Assembly: GCA_946612455.1 (NCBI GenBank)
Contig: CAMOER010000008.1
Coordinates: forward strand, 1 to 64,000
Reading direction: 5' to 3'
Source of the DNA: UBA3305 sp002373555
GTDB lineage: Bacteria; Bacillota; Clostridia; Lachnospirales; Lachnospiraceae
DNA: 64,000 nucleotides
Shown here: positions 54,085-61,697 of the stretch, one piece after another
How positions within the stretch are numbered: the stretch's first letter is position 1
Layout: every line of letters begins with the position of its first letter
Program-made: the position numbers and the translations under genes
The notes under the pieces: model-generated
What the model was told of the DNA's origin: nothing
Database searches by the model: none
Seen by the model: only the letters and a program-made list of their open reading frames with translations

Positions 54085-55215
54085 TCACTCCTTTCTGCCG
54101 TTTACCAAATTTTTGTAATAATTATATGTTTCAATCGAAGCCGCGTCAATACAGGTTCCGGAGTTCCTTAAATAGGAAAGTGTATCTTCCAAAATACAAT
54201 ATATTGTTTTGTCGGGATCAGAAAATGCAAGTTTCCGGAGCATATCCAGATGCGGTGCTCTGTCCCGGCCGGGTTCTATATAGTCGGCGATGAAGATGAT
54301 TTTTTCCAATACGCTCATCTCCGCCCGTCCGGTCGTATGCCAGCGGATCGCACCGAGGATCTCGGCGTCTCTGATGCCGTACTCTTCTCTTGCGATCACA
54401 GCACCTAACGGCGCATGTCCCAGCGCATCAGCCTCAGATTTTGCACAGTCGTGCAGAAGTGCCGCCAGTCTGGCTTTTTCCGGATGCGGATAATGCCAGG
54501 CAGAAGCCAGCGCTTCTGCTGTCTCGATCACACCGAGCGTATGCTGAAACCGGGAAGGCTTGATCCGTTTCTTCAACGAAGCAATGATCTCCGCTTCACT
54601 CTTCTGTTTCCCATACAGGCCATGTTCCGCGATATACCGGTTGACGGCGGGCTCCAGCATCGGATGCGGAAGCTTGCCGTCGTAGATTTCCTGTCGGATT
54701 TGAGAGGAAGACACAGGCAGATCGGACAGCGGAAGGACATGGATCACTGCACTGTAGCGGTCTTTCATGTACTGCATATCCGCCTGCAGCTGCGCCTGAT
54801 CACACTGGTCTTCTCTCGTGGCAAGGATCAGCTCAGCATGACGGCAGATCACTTCCGGTGCGAACCAGGTCTTCATGCCGGCCAGGGAATCCGCGCCCAG
54901 AATAAAATACCATTTCACATCCGGACAGGCTCGCGAGAGCTCCAGAAGCGTATCGGCGGTAAACGTGTACCCCTGCCGTCTGATCTCGATGTCGGAACAG
55001 GTGAACAGCGGATCGTTCTGGATGGAAAGACGGACCATCTCCAGTCTGTGTTTTGCGCTGGTCACATTTCCGTGCAGCGTCTTAAAATAGGAATTGCCGG
55101 TCGGGATCACCATGACCTCATCCAGCCCGAGCATTTCCTGCGCGGCATGGCCGATGCGCTCATGGGCGAGATGGATGGGATCAAATGTTCCGCCGAGAAT
55201 GCCGGTCTTTTTCAT
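54085..55215 (-). CDS. nadD: Fused NadD nicotinate-nucleotide adenylyltransferase and YqeK HD hydrolase
   Basis: A 376-residue two-domain protein. Residues about 1-200 are NadD, with GGTFDPIHLAH (8-18) and VSSSQIRQEI, which adenylates nicotinate mononucleotide for NAD synthesis. Residues about 210-376 are a YqeK-type HD domain (RFQHTLGVIETAEALA, LLHDCAK, IRWHTTG, FIADYIEPGR), a family known to cleave diadenosine tetraphosphate. In Bacillus subtilis these are separate neighbouring genes. ATG 55215 has GGAG 8 bases upstream and is preferred over GTG 55224. Confidence 0.92.
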   Translation of the reverse strand: MKKTGILGGTFDPIHLAHERIGHAAQEMLGLDEVMVIPTGNSYFKTLHGNVTSAKHRLEMVRLSIQNDPLFTCSDIEIRRQGYTFTADTLLELSRACPDVKWYFILGADSLAGMKTWFAPEVICRHAELILATREDQCDQAQLQADMQYMKDRYSAVIHVLPLSDLPVSSSQIRQEIYDGKLPHPMLEPAVNRYIAEHGLYGKQKSEAEIIASLKKRIKPSRFQHTLGVIETAEALASAWHYPHPEKARLAALLHDCAKSEADALGHAPLGAVIAREEYGIRDAEILGAIRWHTTGRAEMSVLEKIIFIADYIEPGRDRAPHLDMLRKLAFSDPDKTIYCILEDTLSYLRNSGTCIDAASIETYNYYKNLVNGRKE

Positions 55216-55229
55216 AGGCTGCACTCCAA

Positions 55230-55520
55230 TCAGGGAAGAACGATGGGATCCTTTTTGTCGGGGTTGGGACGGTAGAGCACGATCTTCCTTCCAATCACGG
55301 TGACGACCGTCGAACGGGTCCTGTCGGCGATGGTCTCCGCGATCTCCCGGATATCATAGCCGCAGTTCTTCAGAACATTGAGCTTGATCAGCTCTCTTGC
55401 CTTGATGGCCTCTGCAGCGGAAGCGGTCACTTCCGGCGTTGCACCGTCCTTGCCGACATGAACGACAGGATCAAGCTTTGCGGCGAGGCTCATCAGATAA
55501 CTTCTCTGTTTGCTTGTCAT
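55230..55520 (-). CDS. yhbY: YhbY family RNA-binding protein (CRM domain)
   Basis: A 96-residue CRM-domain protein (TSKQRSYLMSLAAKLDPVVHVGKDG shown here only in outline, and the basic GRKIVLYRPN strand), associated with 50S precursors. GGAGA precedes the ATG. It lies between obgE and nadD, its usual place. Confidence 0.93.
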   Translation of the reverse strand: MTSKQRSYLMSLAAKLDPVVHVGKDGATPEVTASAAEAIKARELIKLNVLKNCGYDIREIAETIADRTRSTVVTVIGRKIVLYRPNPDKKDPIVLP

Positions 55521-55546
55521 TGTATTCTCCGATCAGGATCTAATCC

Positions 55547-56833
55547 TTATTTGTAATAGTCAAAAGCGAATCCGTACATGCGGACCGTATCGCCGTCCGT
55601 GATCCCAAGCGCTTCGAGATCGTCCAGGATCCCGCGGTCTTTCAGGAACTGCTGGAAGAACAGGAAGCCTTTCTCGGATTCCAGATTGGTATAGCCGAGC
55701 ATCTTTTCGATCATCGGACCTTCGATCACATACTCTCCGTCCTCATTGACGGAAACTTCGTAGGGCAGATCCGGCACATTGTTCTTCGGAATGTATTCCT
55801 TCTCATAGACGACAGGTTCCTTGCCGATCTGCTGCAGACGCTCGTAAATCGCGTTTATAAGCTCATTTACGCCCTTTCCAGTCACAGCCGATATCGGATA
55901 TACCTTCATGCCTTCGGGCCCGAATTCGGCCGTAAGACGCGCGACAGGGTCCTCTTCGCCCTCTTCCGTCTGGATAATGTCTGTTTTGTTCGCAGCGATG
56001 ATCTGCGGCACCTGCATCAGTTCGGGATTGAAGCGTTCAAGTTCGGCATTGATCGCACGGATATCTTCCACGGGATCACGGCCTTCGGAACCGGAGGCAT
56101 CCACGATATGCACGAGCAGTCTGGTCCGCTCGATATGGCGCAGGAAATCATGCCCCAGTCCGATGCCTTCGGAGGCGCCGTCGATGAGTCCCGGGATGTC
56201 CGCGATCACGAAGCCTTTCCCGTTTCCCATATCCACCACGCCCAGATTCGGCTGCAGTGTAGTAAAATGATAATTTGCGATCTTCGGCCGGGCATTCGTT
56301 ACTCTGGAAAGGAAGGTGGATTTGCCGACATTCGGATAGCCGAGCAGGCCGACATCCGCGATCACCTTCAGTTCCAGTTCCACCATCAGCTCCTGTCCGG
56401 GCTGTCCGGGACGGGCATACTTCGGAGCCTGCATCGTGGAGGTTGCATAATGCATGTTGCCGGTACCGCCTCTGCCGCCCCGCAGGACGACCTCCCGCTC
56501 ATTGCCGCCGGACATATCCGCGATGACTTTTCCGCTCTCTGCTTCCCGGATGACGGTGCCTTCCGGCACCTTCAGGATCAGATCCTCCGCGGAAGCACCG
56601 GTGCATCTTCTCTTTCCGCCTTCCTTGCCGTTGGCAGCGACATATTTTCTTTTGTGACGGTAATCGGAAAGCGTGTTCATGCCTTTGTCGATCACAAAGA
56701 CGATGTCGCCGCCCTTTCCGCCGTCGCCGCCGTCGGGTCCGCCGTCGGGCACATAAAGCTCGCGCCGGAAGCTGACGTGGCCGTCGCCGCCGTCGCCTGA
56801 TTTTATATAGATCTTTGCGTGATCAGCAAACAT
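55547..56833 (-). CDS. obgE: GTPase ObgE/CgtA
   Basis: A 428-residue GTPase acting in 50S assembly and stress control. The glycine-rich Obg fold (MFADHAKIYIKSGDGGDG, then GGPDGGDGGKGGD) is followed by the G domain (GYPNVGKST, DIPGLIDGAS, NKTD) and a C-terminal OCT domain (about 345-428). ATG 56833 follows CGGAGG. A hairpin with a T-run stands between rpmA and this gene, leaving about 20 bases for the ribosome site, so expression probably depends on read-through. Confidence 0.96.
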   Translation of the reverse strand: MFADHAKIYIKSGDGGDGHVSFRRELYVPDGGPDGGDGGKGGDIVFVIDKGMNTLSDYRHKRKYVAANGKEGGKRRCTGASAEDLILKVPEGTVIREAESGKVIADMSGGNEREVVLRGGRGGTGNMHYATSTMQAPKYARPGQPGQELMVELELKVIADVGLLGYPNVGKSTFLSRVTNARPKIANYHFTTLQPNLGVVDMGNGKGFVIADIPGLIDGASEGIGLGHDFLRHIERTRLLVHIVDASGSEGRDPVEDIRAINAELERFNPELMQVPQIIAANKTDIIQTEEGEEDPVARLTAEFGPEGMKVYPISAVTGKGVNELINAIYERLQQIGKEPVVYEKEYIPKNNVPDLPYEVSVNEDGEYVIEGPMIEKMLGYTNLESEKGFLFFQQFLKDRGILDDLEALGITDGDTVRMYGFAFDYYK

Positions 56834-56852
56834 AGTGACCTCCGTAGTGAGT

Positions 56853-56880
56853 AAAAAAGCCGGTGCGAAAAGCACCGGCC
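56853..56880 (-). terminator. Terminator or attenuator between rpmA and obgE
   Basis: On the minus strand GCCGGTGC pairs with GCACCGGC around TTTTC and is followed by TTTTTT. No promoter fits in the 20 bases left before obgE, so partial termination is likely. Confidence 0.7.
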
Positions 56881-56889
56881 AAAGTGTTG

Positions 56890-57159
56890 TTATTCCGTGA
56901 CTTCGGTTCTGGGGTAAACGGAGACCTGCTTTTTGTCTCTGCCCTTACGCTCAAAACGTACAACGCCGTCTGCCGTAGCAAAGAGCGTGTCATCACTTCC
57001 ACGTCCGACATTCACACCGGGATGGATGTGCGTGCCGCGCTGGCGGTAAAGGATATTACCGGCCAGAACAAACTGTCCGTCTGCTCTTTTTGCTCCCAAA
57101 CGCTTTGACTCGGAATCTCTTCCGTTCTTGGTGGAGCCAACTCCCTTTTTATGTGCCAT
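56890..57159 (-). CDS. rpmA: 50S ribosomal protein L27, without the N-terminal extension
   Basis: An 89-residue L27 beginning MAHKKGVGSTKNGRDS, placing the mature N-terminus directly at the start codon. In most Firmicutes L27 starts with about nine extra residues (ending LQFF) that the protease Prp removes. Here a TGA lies in frame three codons upstream of the ATG and AGGGGAGGTG precedes it, so the start is certain. The gene for Prp, usually between rplU and rpmA, is missing: the gap is 22 bases. Confidence 0.97.
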   Translation of the reverse strand: MAHKKGVGSTKNGRDSESKRLGAKRADGQFVLAGNILYRQRGTHIHPGVNVGRGSDDTLFATADGVVRFERKGRDKKQVSVYPRTEVTE

Positions 57160-57181
57160 GAATGTTCACCTCCCCTTGCGA

Positions 57182-57490
57182 TTATTTCTCGATGGAATCG
57201 ATCTTCAGCTTTGTGTACTGCTGTCTGTGACCGTTCTTCTTGTGATAACCGGTCTTTCTCTTGTACTTGTAAACGATGACCTTGCGTCCCTTTTCCTGTG
57301 CAAGAACGGTAGCCTTGACCTTCGCGCCCTCTACAACGGGAGTGCCGATGGTGAAGGTATCATCACTTACAGCAAGGACCTGATCAAATTCATAAGTCTC
57401 ACCTGCAGCTACATCAAGCTTCTCGACGAGGATCACATCCCCTTCAGCGACCTTATACTGCTTGCCGCCAGTTGCAATGATTGCGTACAT
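57182..57490 (-). CDS. rplU: 50S ribosomal protein L21
   Basis: A 102-residue protein with MYAIIATGGKQYKVAEGD at the start and KRKTGYHKKNGHRQQYTKLK near the end, as in L21. ATG 57490 follows AGGAGGTG; the frame extends upstream through the leader without family similarity. rpmA follows after 22 bases. Confidence 0.97.
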   Translation of the reverse strand: MYAIIATGGKQYKVAEGDVILVEKLDVAAGETYEFDQVLAVSDDTFTIGTPVVEGAKVKATVLAQEKGRKVIVYKYKRKTGYHKKNGHRQQYTKLKIDSIEK

Positions 57491-57575
57491 TGAAGTACAC
57501 CTCCTGATTCGAATTCGCCGGCTTCGGTGTCCTCTCGGATCTTCGACCTTACCGTGCGTGCCGTGTGAATACACA
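57491..57575 (-). ncRNA. Candidate L21 leader (ribosomal-protein autoregulatory RNA)
   Basis: The rplU transcript has a leader of about 85 bases with a GTGT-ATT-ACAC hairpin, GAGAGGACACCGAAGCCGG and the ribosome site. This resembles the L21 leader motif of Firmicutes, but I judged it by eye only. Confidence 0.45.
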
Positions 57576-57582
57576 CTAGGAC

Positions 57583-57612
57583 ATATTACCATCATCTGCC
57601 GGGTAAAGTCAA
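57583..57612 (-). promoter_or_regulatory. Promoter of rplU-rpmA
   Basis: On the minus strand TTGACT (57612-57607) and TAATAT (57588-57583) are separated by 18 bases, just beyond the glmM terminator. Confidence 0.6.
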
Positions 57613-57613
57613 G

Positions 57614-57650
57614 CACAAAATAGCGGAGAAACCCGAAGATTTCTCCGTTA
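57614..57650 (-). terminator. Terminator of the nagB-yvcK-acyltransferase-glmM operon
   Basis: A stem of 8 perfect pairs (CGGAGAAA/TTTCTCCG), extended by three outer pairs including one wobble, is followed on the minus strand by ATTTTGT, 11 bases past the glmM stop. Confidence 0.75.
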
Positions 57651-57660
57651 TGCAGAGGTT

Positions 57661-59007
57661 TTATTCCATATGTCCCTTTGCCTTGATCACCGCGATCACG
57701 TCATCGACATATTTCTCGCAGATCTCATCTGTATCGGCTTCGACCATGACTCTGATCACGGGCTCGGTGCCGGACTCACGGACCAGAATACGGCCGTTGT
57801 CACCGAGTTCTTCCGCGACTTTCGCAACGGCAGCCTGCACATCCGGATCGTTCTGCGCGTCGGGCTTGCTCTTGACGCGGACGTTCTTCAGCACCTGCGG
57901 ATAGAATACGACTGGGGCCGCCAGCTCGCTCATGGGCTTCTTCTTCGCCAGCATGACCTCCATCATCTTCAGGGAAGTCAGGATGCCGTCGCCGGTCGTC
58001 TCGTACTTCGAGAAAATGATATGGCCGCTCTGTTCGCCGCCGATCCGGTGTCCGTTCGCGATCATGTTCTCATAGACATACTTGTCGCCGACTTTGGTCT
58101 TCTCATATTCGATGCCGGCTTTGTCGAGCGCCTTGTACAGTCCGAAGTTGCTCATGACGGTCGTGACGACTTTATTGTTGAGCAGCTTTCCGCGCTCCTT
58201 CATGTAGACGCCGTAGATATAGATGATGTGGTCGCCGGTGATGACATTTCCCTTTTCATCCACGCAGAGGCATCTGTCGGCATCGCCGTCAAAGGCAAAT
58301 CCGACATCCAGGCCTTTCTCGACCACGAACTTCTGCAGATGCTCGATATGCGTGCTGCCGCAGTCCGTGTTGATGTTGTAGCCGTCGGGATCGTCATTCA
58401 TGACATACGTCTTGGCGCCCAGCGCGTCGAAAATGCCCTTGGCGATCTGCCAGGCCGCGCCGTTCGCAACATCCAGTCCGACCTTGACATCCTTGAAGCT
58501 GTATTTGGACATGGAGATCAGATGGCCGATATAGCGGTTGCGGCCCGCGACATAGTCGACGGTACGGCCGATATTCTCCCGTTCGGAGACCGGGATCTCC
58601 ATCTTTCCGTCAATATAATCCTCGACCTTCAGGATCGTCTCCTCATCCATCTTCTCGCCGCTTCCGTTCAGAAGCTTGATGCCGTTGTCATAGAAGGGAT
58701 TGTGGGATGCGGAGATCATGATGCCGCAGTCAAAATCATCGACTCTGGTGATATAGGCGACGGACGGTGTGGTCGTAACATGCATGATATAGGCATCTGC
58801 GCCGCTGGCCATCAGGCCGGTGCAGAGGGCATACTCGAACATGTAGGAGGATCTTCTGGTATCCTTGCCGATCACGATCTTGGCTTTCTTTCCCTGTCTG
58901 GCGCCGTAGTACCAGCCCAGGAATCTGCCGATCTTAATGGCATGGTCAAATGTCAGTGTCTTGTTGGCTTCCCCGCGGAAACCGTCTGTTCCGAAATATT
59001 TTCCCAT
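57661..59007 (-). CDS. glmM: Phosphoglucosamine mutase
   Basis: A 448-residue alpha-D-phosphohexomutase that converts GlcN6P to GlcN1P for UDP-GlcNAc and peptidoglycan. It starts MGKYFGTDGFRGEAN; the phosphoserine is S101 in SASHNP; the metal loop DGDADR and the phosphate-binding RESGTEPVIRV are present. The start overlaps the stop of the upstream acyltransferase by one base. It is the last gene of the ribozyme-controlled operon with nagB. Confidence 0.97.
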   Translation of the reverse strand: MGKYFGTDGFRGEANKTLTFDHAIKIGRFLGWYYGARQGKKAKIVIGKDTRRSSYMFEYALCTGLMASGADAYIMHVTTTPSVAYITRVDDFDCGIMISASHNPFYDNGIKLLNGSGEKMDEETILKVEDYIDGKMEIPVSERENIGRTVDYVAGRNRYIGHLISMSKYSFKDVKVGLDVANGAAWQIAKGIFDALGAKTYVMNDDPDGYNINTDCGSTHIEHLQKFVVEKGLDVGFAFDGDADRCLCVDEKGNVITGDHIIYIYGVYMKERGKLLNNKVVTTVMSNFGLYKALDKAGIEYEKTKVGDKYVYENMIANGHRIGGEQSGHIIFSKYETTGDGILTSLKMMEVMLAKKKPMSELAAPVVFYPQVLKNVRVKSKPDAQNDPDVQAAVAKVAEELGDNGRILVRESGTEPVIRVMVEADTDEICEKYVDDVIAVIKAKGHME

Positions 59008-59663
59008 TATTTTTTCCTCACGATCTCACCGTTGTTTTTGTGAATGCTGTACTCCGGGATCACGCCGCGGACGCAGGATGTCGGATAGACATTGCAGTGA
59101 CGTCCGATCACGGTGCCGGGGTTCAGTACGGAATTGCAGCCGACCTCCACATAGTCGCCCAGCATGGCGCCGAATTTCTTCAGGCCGGTGGGAATGTCTT
59201 CGCCCTGGTTGTGGACGACGACAAGCTGCTTATCGGATTTCACGTTGGAAGTGATCGATCCGGCGCCCATATGGCTGTAATAGCCGAGGATGGAATCGCC
59301 GACATAATTATAATGCGGCGTCTGTACATGGTCGAACAGGATGACGTTCTTCAGCTCGCAGCTGTTGCCGACGACACAGTTCGCACCGACAAGCGCCGCG
59401 CTGCGGATGAACGCGCAGTGGCGGACTTCGGTCTCCGGTCCGATGATGCAGGGAGCGCCGAGATAAGCGGAAGGAAAGACCTTCGCGGTCTTATGGACCC
59501 AGACATGCTCGGAGACTTCTTCATAATCCTCTCCCAGCTGCGGGCCGAGGGTAAGAATCAGCTCCTTGATGCCCTTCAGTGCTTCCCAGGGATAAGTGAA
59601 GCCGCGGAGGTAATCCGCAGCGATCGTATGCTCAAGATCATACAGGTCATTGATCGTATACAT
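59007..59663 (-). CDS. GlmU-like left-handed beta-helix acyltransferase (no uridylyltransferase domain)
   Basis: A 218-residue hexapeptide-repeat protein. An N-terminal helical region (MYTINDLYDLEHTIAADYL) is followed by repeats and the segment NYVGDSILGYYSHMGAG, close to the GlcN1P acetyltransferase half of GlmU. The nucleotidyltransferase half (LAAGxGTRM) is absent. Similar stand-alone proteins are labelled UDP-GlcNAc pyrophosphorylase in clostridial genomes. Between yvcK and glmM, acetylation of GlcN1P is the obvious role, but it is inferred. ATG 59663 has GAGGA 8 bases upstream; ATG 59678 overlaps yvcK. Confidence 0.82.
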   Translation of the reverse strand: MYTINDLYDLEHTIAADYLRGFTYPWEALKGIKELILTLGPQLGEDYEEVSEHVWVHKTAKVFPSAYLGAPCIIGPETEVRHCAFIRSAALVGANCVVGNSCELKNVILFDHVQTPHYNYVGDSILGYYSHMGAGSITSNVKSDKQLVVVHNQGEDIPTGLKKFGAMLGDYVEVGCNSVLNPGTVIGRHCNVYPTSCVRGVIPEYSIHKNNGEIVRKK

Positions 59664-59674
59664 AAATACTGTCC

Positions 59675-60640
59675 TCATTCGTATTCGTTTTCCATCAGAT
59701 AGGAGAAAACCAGAAAGGCGGTGTGCAGCACTTTGTGTCTGATCTTCTCTTCTTCATCAATGCAGAAAATATCGTCTTCGATGATCCTGGTACCGAGCTC
59801 TGCAATATTCTCCCTGTCGAGCTCGACAAGCGTTTTCTTCTCGGTGACCAGATATTTCTCCGTGATCTTCGGGTCGATCCCGGCATTGTTCGCGACCACG
59901 ATATCCACATTCCGGCTGCCCAGATAGCTGTTGAGGACCTTCAGATGGTCGCTCACATTGTAGCCGTCGGTCTCGCCGGGCTGGGTGACCAGGTTGGAAA
60001 TATACATGATCGGCGCATCCGAATGCTCGATCGCTTTAACAATATCTTCGGCGATCAGGTGCGGCAGAATGGACGTATAAAGACTGCCGGGGCTGAAAAT
60101 GATCAGATCAGCCTCTGCGATGGCTTTCTTTACCTTCTTCGTCACATGAATATTATGGTCATAGGACAGCCTGGAGATCCTGCGGATATTCTGGCTGACG
60201 CTGACCTGCCCGAAGAACTCCTCGCCGTTCTCGTCGCTGATGCCGACAAGCTCGGCCCGCTCCTCGGTGAGCGGAAGCACTTCGCCCTTGATGTTCAGGA
60301 GATTTCCCATGTACCTGGCAGCCTCGGTGAGACTCCCCTTCTGATCGATCAGTGCGGTCAGAAGAATATTGCGGACTGGATGATTAAAAAGCGTGGAACC
60401 TTCCTTGTGGAAACGGTAGCGAAGCAGTTTGATCAGATCCTCATCCGCATTGGCCATGGAAAGCAGGACTTTGCCGACGTCGCCTACGGCAGGAATATCG
60501 AATTCCTTTTTCAGAACGCCGGTGCTGCTGCCATCGTCACTCACCGTGATCACGGTCGTGACTTCGACCGGAAACAGCTTCAGTCCCGACAGGAGGCACG
60601 AGAGTCCCGTGCCTCCTCCGAAGACGATCACTTTTTTCAT
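59675..60640 (-). CDS. yvcK: YvcK/GlmR family regulator
   Basis: A 321-residue protein with the family N-terminus KVIVFGGGTGLSCLLSGLK, VSDDGSSTGVLKKEF and NLVTQPGETDGY. In Bacillus subtilis YvcK (GlmR) binds UDP-GlcNAc and stimulates GlmS when UDP-GlcNAc is low. Its usual neighbours rapZ (yvcJ) and whiA are not here; instead it lies 2 bases after nagB and overlaps the acyltransferase gene. GGAAAG precedes the ATG. Confidence 0.94.
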   Translation of the reverse strand: MKKVIVFGGGTGLSCLLSGLKLFPVEVTTVITVSDDGSSTGVLKKEFDIPAVGDVGKVLLSMANADEDLIKLLRYRFHKEGSTLFNHPVRNILLTALIDQKGSLTEAARYMGNLLNIKGEVLPLTEERAELVGISDENGEEFFGQVSVSQNIRRISRLSYDHNIHVTKKVKKAIAEADLIIFSPGSLYTSILPHLIAEDIVKAIEHSDAPIMYISNLVTQPGETDGYNVSDHLKVLNSYLGSRNVDIVVANNAGIDPKITEKYLVTEKKTLVELDRENIAELGTRIIEDDIFCIDEEEKIRHKVLHTAFLVFSYLMENEYE

Positions 60641-60642
60641 TA

Positions 60643-61434
60643 TTACAGTCTTTCCTTCTTCTCGATGTCAAGAAAATACTTGTAGGTGTCAACGGTCAGT
60701 TCGCCGCAGGCTTCCTCGTCGCAGGCGATGATCGCGCCGTTGTGCATCTGGAGTGCGGAGCAGGTCCATTTCTGGCTGACGCCGCCTTCTACGGTAGCGG
60801 CAAGTGCTCTGGCTTTGTTGTGTCCGGAAATCAGGACAAGGACTTCCTTCGAATCGGTAACGGTTCCGATACCGACGGAAAGCGCCTGTGCAGGGACCTT
60901 TTCCGGATCATTTCCAAAGAAACGGCTGTTCACGATCCTGGTGTCGGTCGTCAGATCCCTGACGCCGGTACGGGAAGTAAGGGAAGTGTAGGGCTCGTTG
61001 AAAGCAAGATGGCCGTCTACACCGATGCCGCCCATGAACAGATCGATGCCGCCGTAGGAAGCGATCTTGGCTTCGTAAGCAGCGCACTCCGCTTCGGGAT
61101 CCTCGGTCATGCCGTTCAGAATATTGATATTCTCGGGCTTCATGTCAACAAGATGATCGAAAAGATTGTCATGCATGAAATACCAGTAGCTCTGGTCATG
61201 CTCGTGCGGCAGTCCGAGATATTCGTCCATGTTGAAAGTGACGACATTCGCAAAGGAAAGCTCGCCGGCCTGGTTCATGCGGACAAGCTCTTTATAAACG
61301 CCGATCGGGCTGGAGCCGGTCGGAAGACCGAGGACAAAGGGACGGTCCTCTTTATGAGCCTTGATCTTTGCAGCGATATAATCGGCTGCCCATTTGCACA
61401 TCTTATCGTAATTATCCTGAATAACAACTCTCAT
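60643..61434 (-). CDS. nagB: Glucosamine-6-phosphate deaminase, likely acting as GlcN6P synthase
   Basis: A 263-residue NagB. The reaction, GlcN6P + H2O to Fru6P + NH3, is reversible. Catalytic residues D70 (NMDEYLGL), D140, H142 and E147 (GVDGHLAFNEP) are intact. At the positions of the E. coli GlcNAc6P allosteric residues R158, K160 and T161 it has G157, R159 and D160, so that activation is probably lost. AAAGGAG precedes the ATG. Its leader carries a glmS-type ribozyme, and glmR, a GlmU-like acyltransferase and glmM follow, which suggests the aminating direction. The protein assignment is firm; the direction is inference. Confidence 0.95.
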   Translation of the reverse strand: MRVVIQDNYDKMCKWAADYIAAKIKAHKEDRPFVLGLPTGSSPIGVYKELVRMNQAGELSFANVVTFNMDEYLGLPHEHDQSYWYFMHDNLFDHLVDMKPENINILNGMTEDPEAECAAYEAKIASYGGIDLFMGGIGVDGHLAFNEPYTSLTSRTGVRDLTTDTRIVNSRFFGNDPEKVPAQALSVGIGTVTDSKEVLVLISGHNKARALAATVEGGVSQKWTCSALQMHNGAIIACDEEACGELTVDTYKYFLDIEKKERL

Positions 61435-61494
61435 TGTATGATCTCCTTTGTTTTAAGATAAGACGTCGGAAGAGCCTCTGTTACAGTGTTGATT

Positions 61495-61616
61495 CTGCTT
61501 TTTGCTCTCTTCCTGTCGGCCCGTCCGCTGCAGAATTTTGCAGTTCTGACCGTGGCAGCATCCGCCGAATCTTTCGATGACTGCCATACCTCGTCAACCT
61601 TGCGGTCCCGGCGCTA
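61495..61616 (-). ncRNA. glmS-type self-cleaving ribozyme (GlcN6P riboswitch) in the nagB leader
   Basis: Read on the minus strand, the cleavage site A/GCGCC lies at 61615/61614, followed by a short P1 (GGACC-GCAA-GGTT), the core GTTGACGAGG (61598-61589) whose first G after TT (61595) matches the catalytic G40 of the Thermoanaerobacter ribozyme, then TGGCAG ... ATCGAAAGATTCGGCGGATG ... CTGCCA (61569-61559 hold TTCGGCGGATG). A GC hairpin (CTGCA/TGCAG at 61528-61543) and CGGTC/GGCCG could form the P3 region. The core matches the glmS consensus closely; the 3' P3-P4 part is less certain. RF00234 is the family to test. Confidence 0.9.
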
Positions 61617-61697
61617 ACCTGTTTCCTGTTTACCTCCGTGAAGAAACGGGTTTTACATATATAGAGTCCGTATGTAATAACACAGACCTAGCTAATA

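Noticed and set aside
57670..59043. 457-codon plus-strand frame
   Set aside because: Antisense to glmM; low-complexity Asp/His/Ile-rich product typical of a shadow frame.
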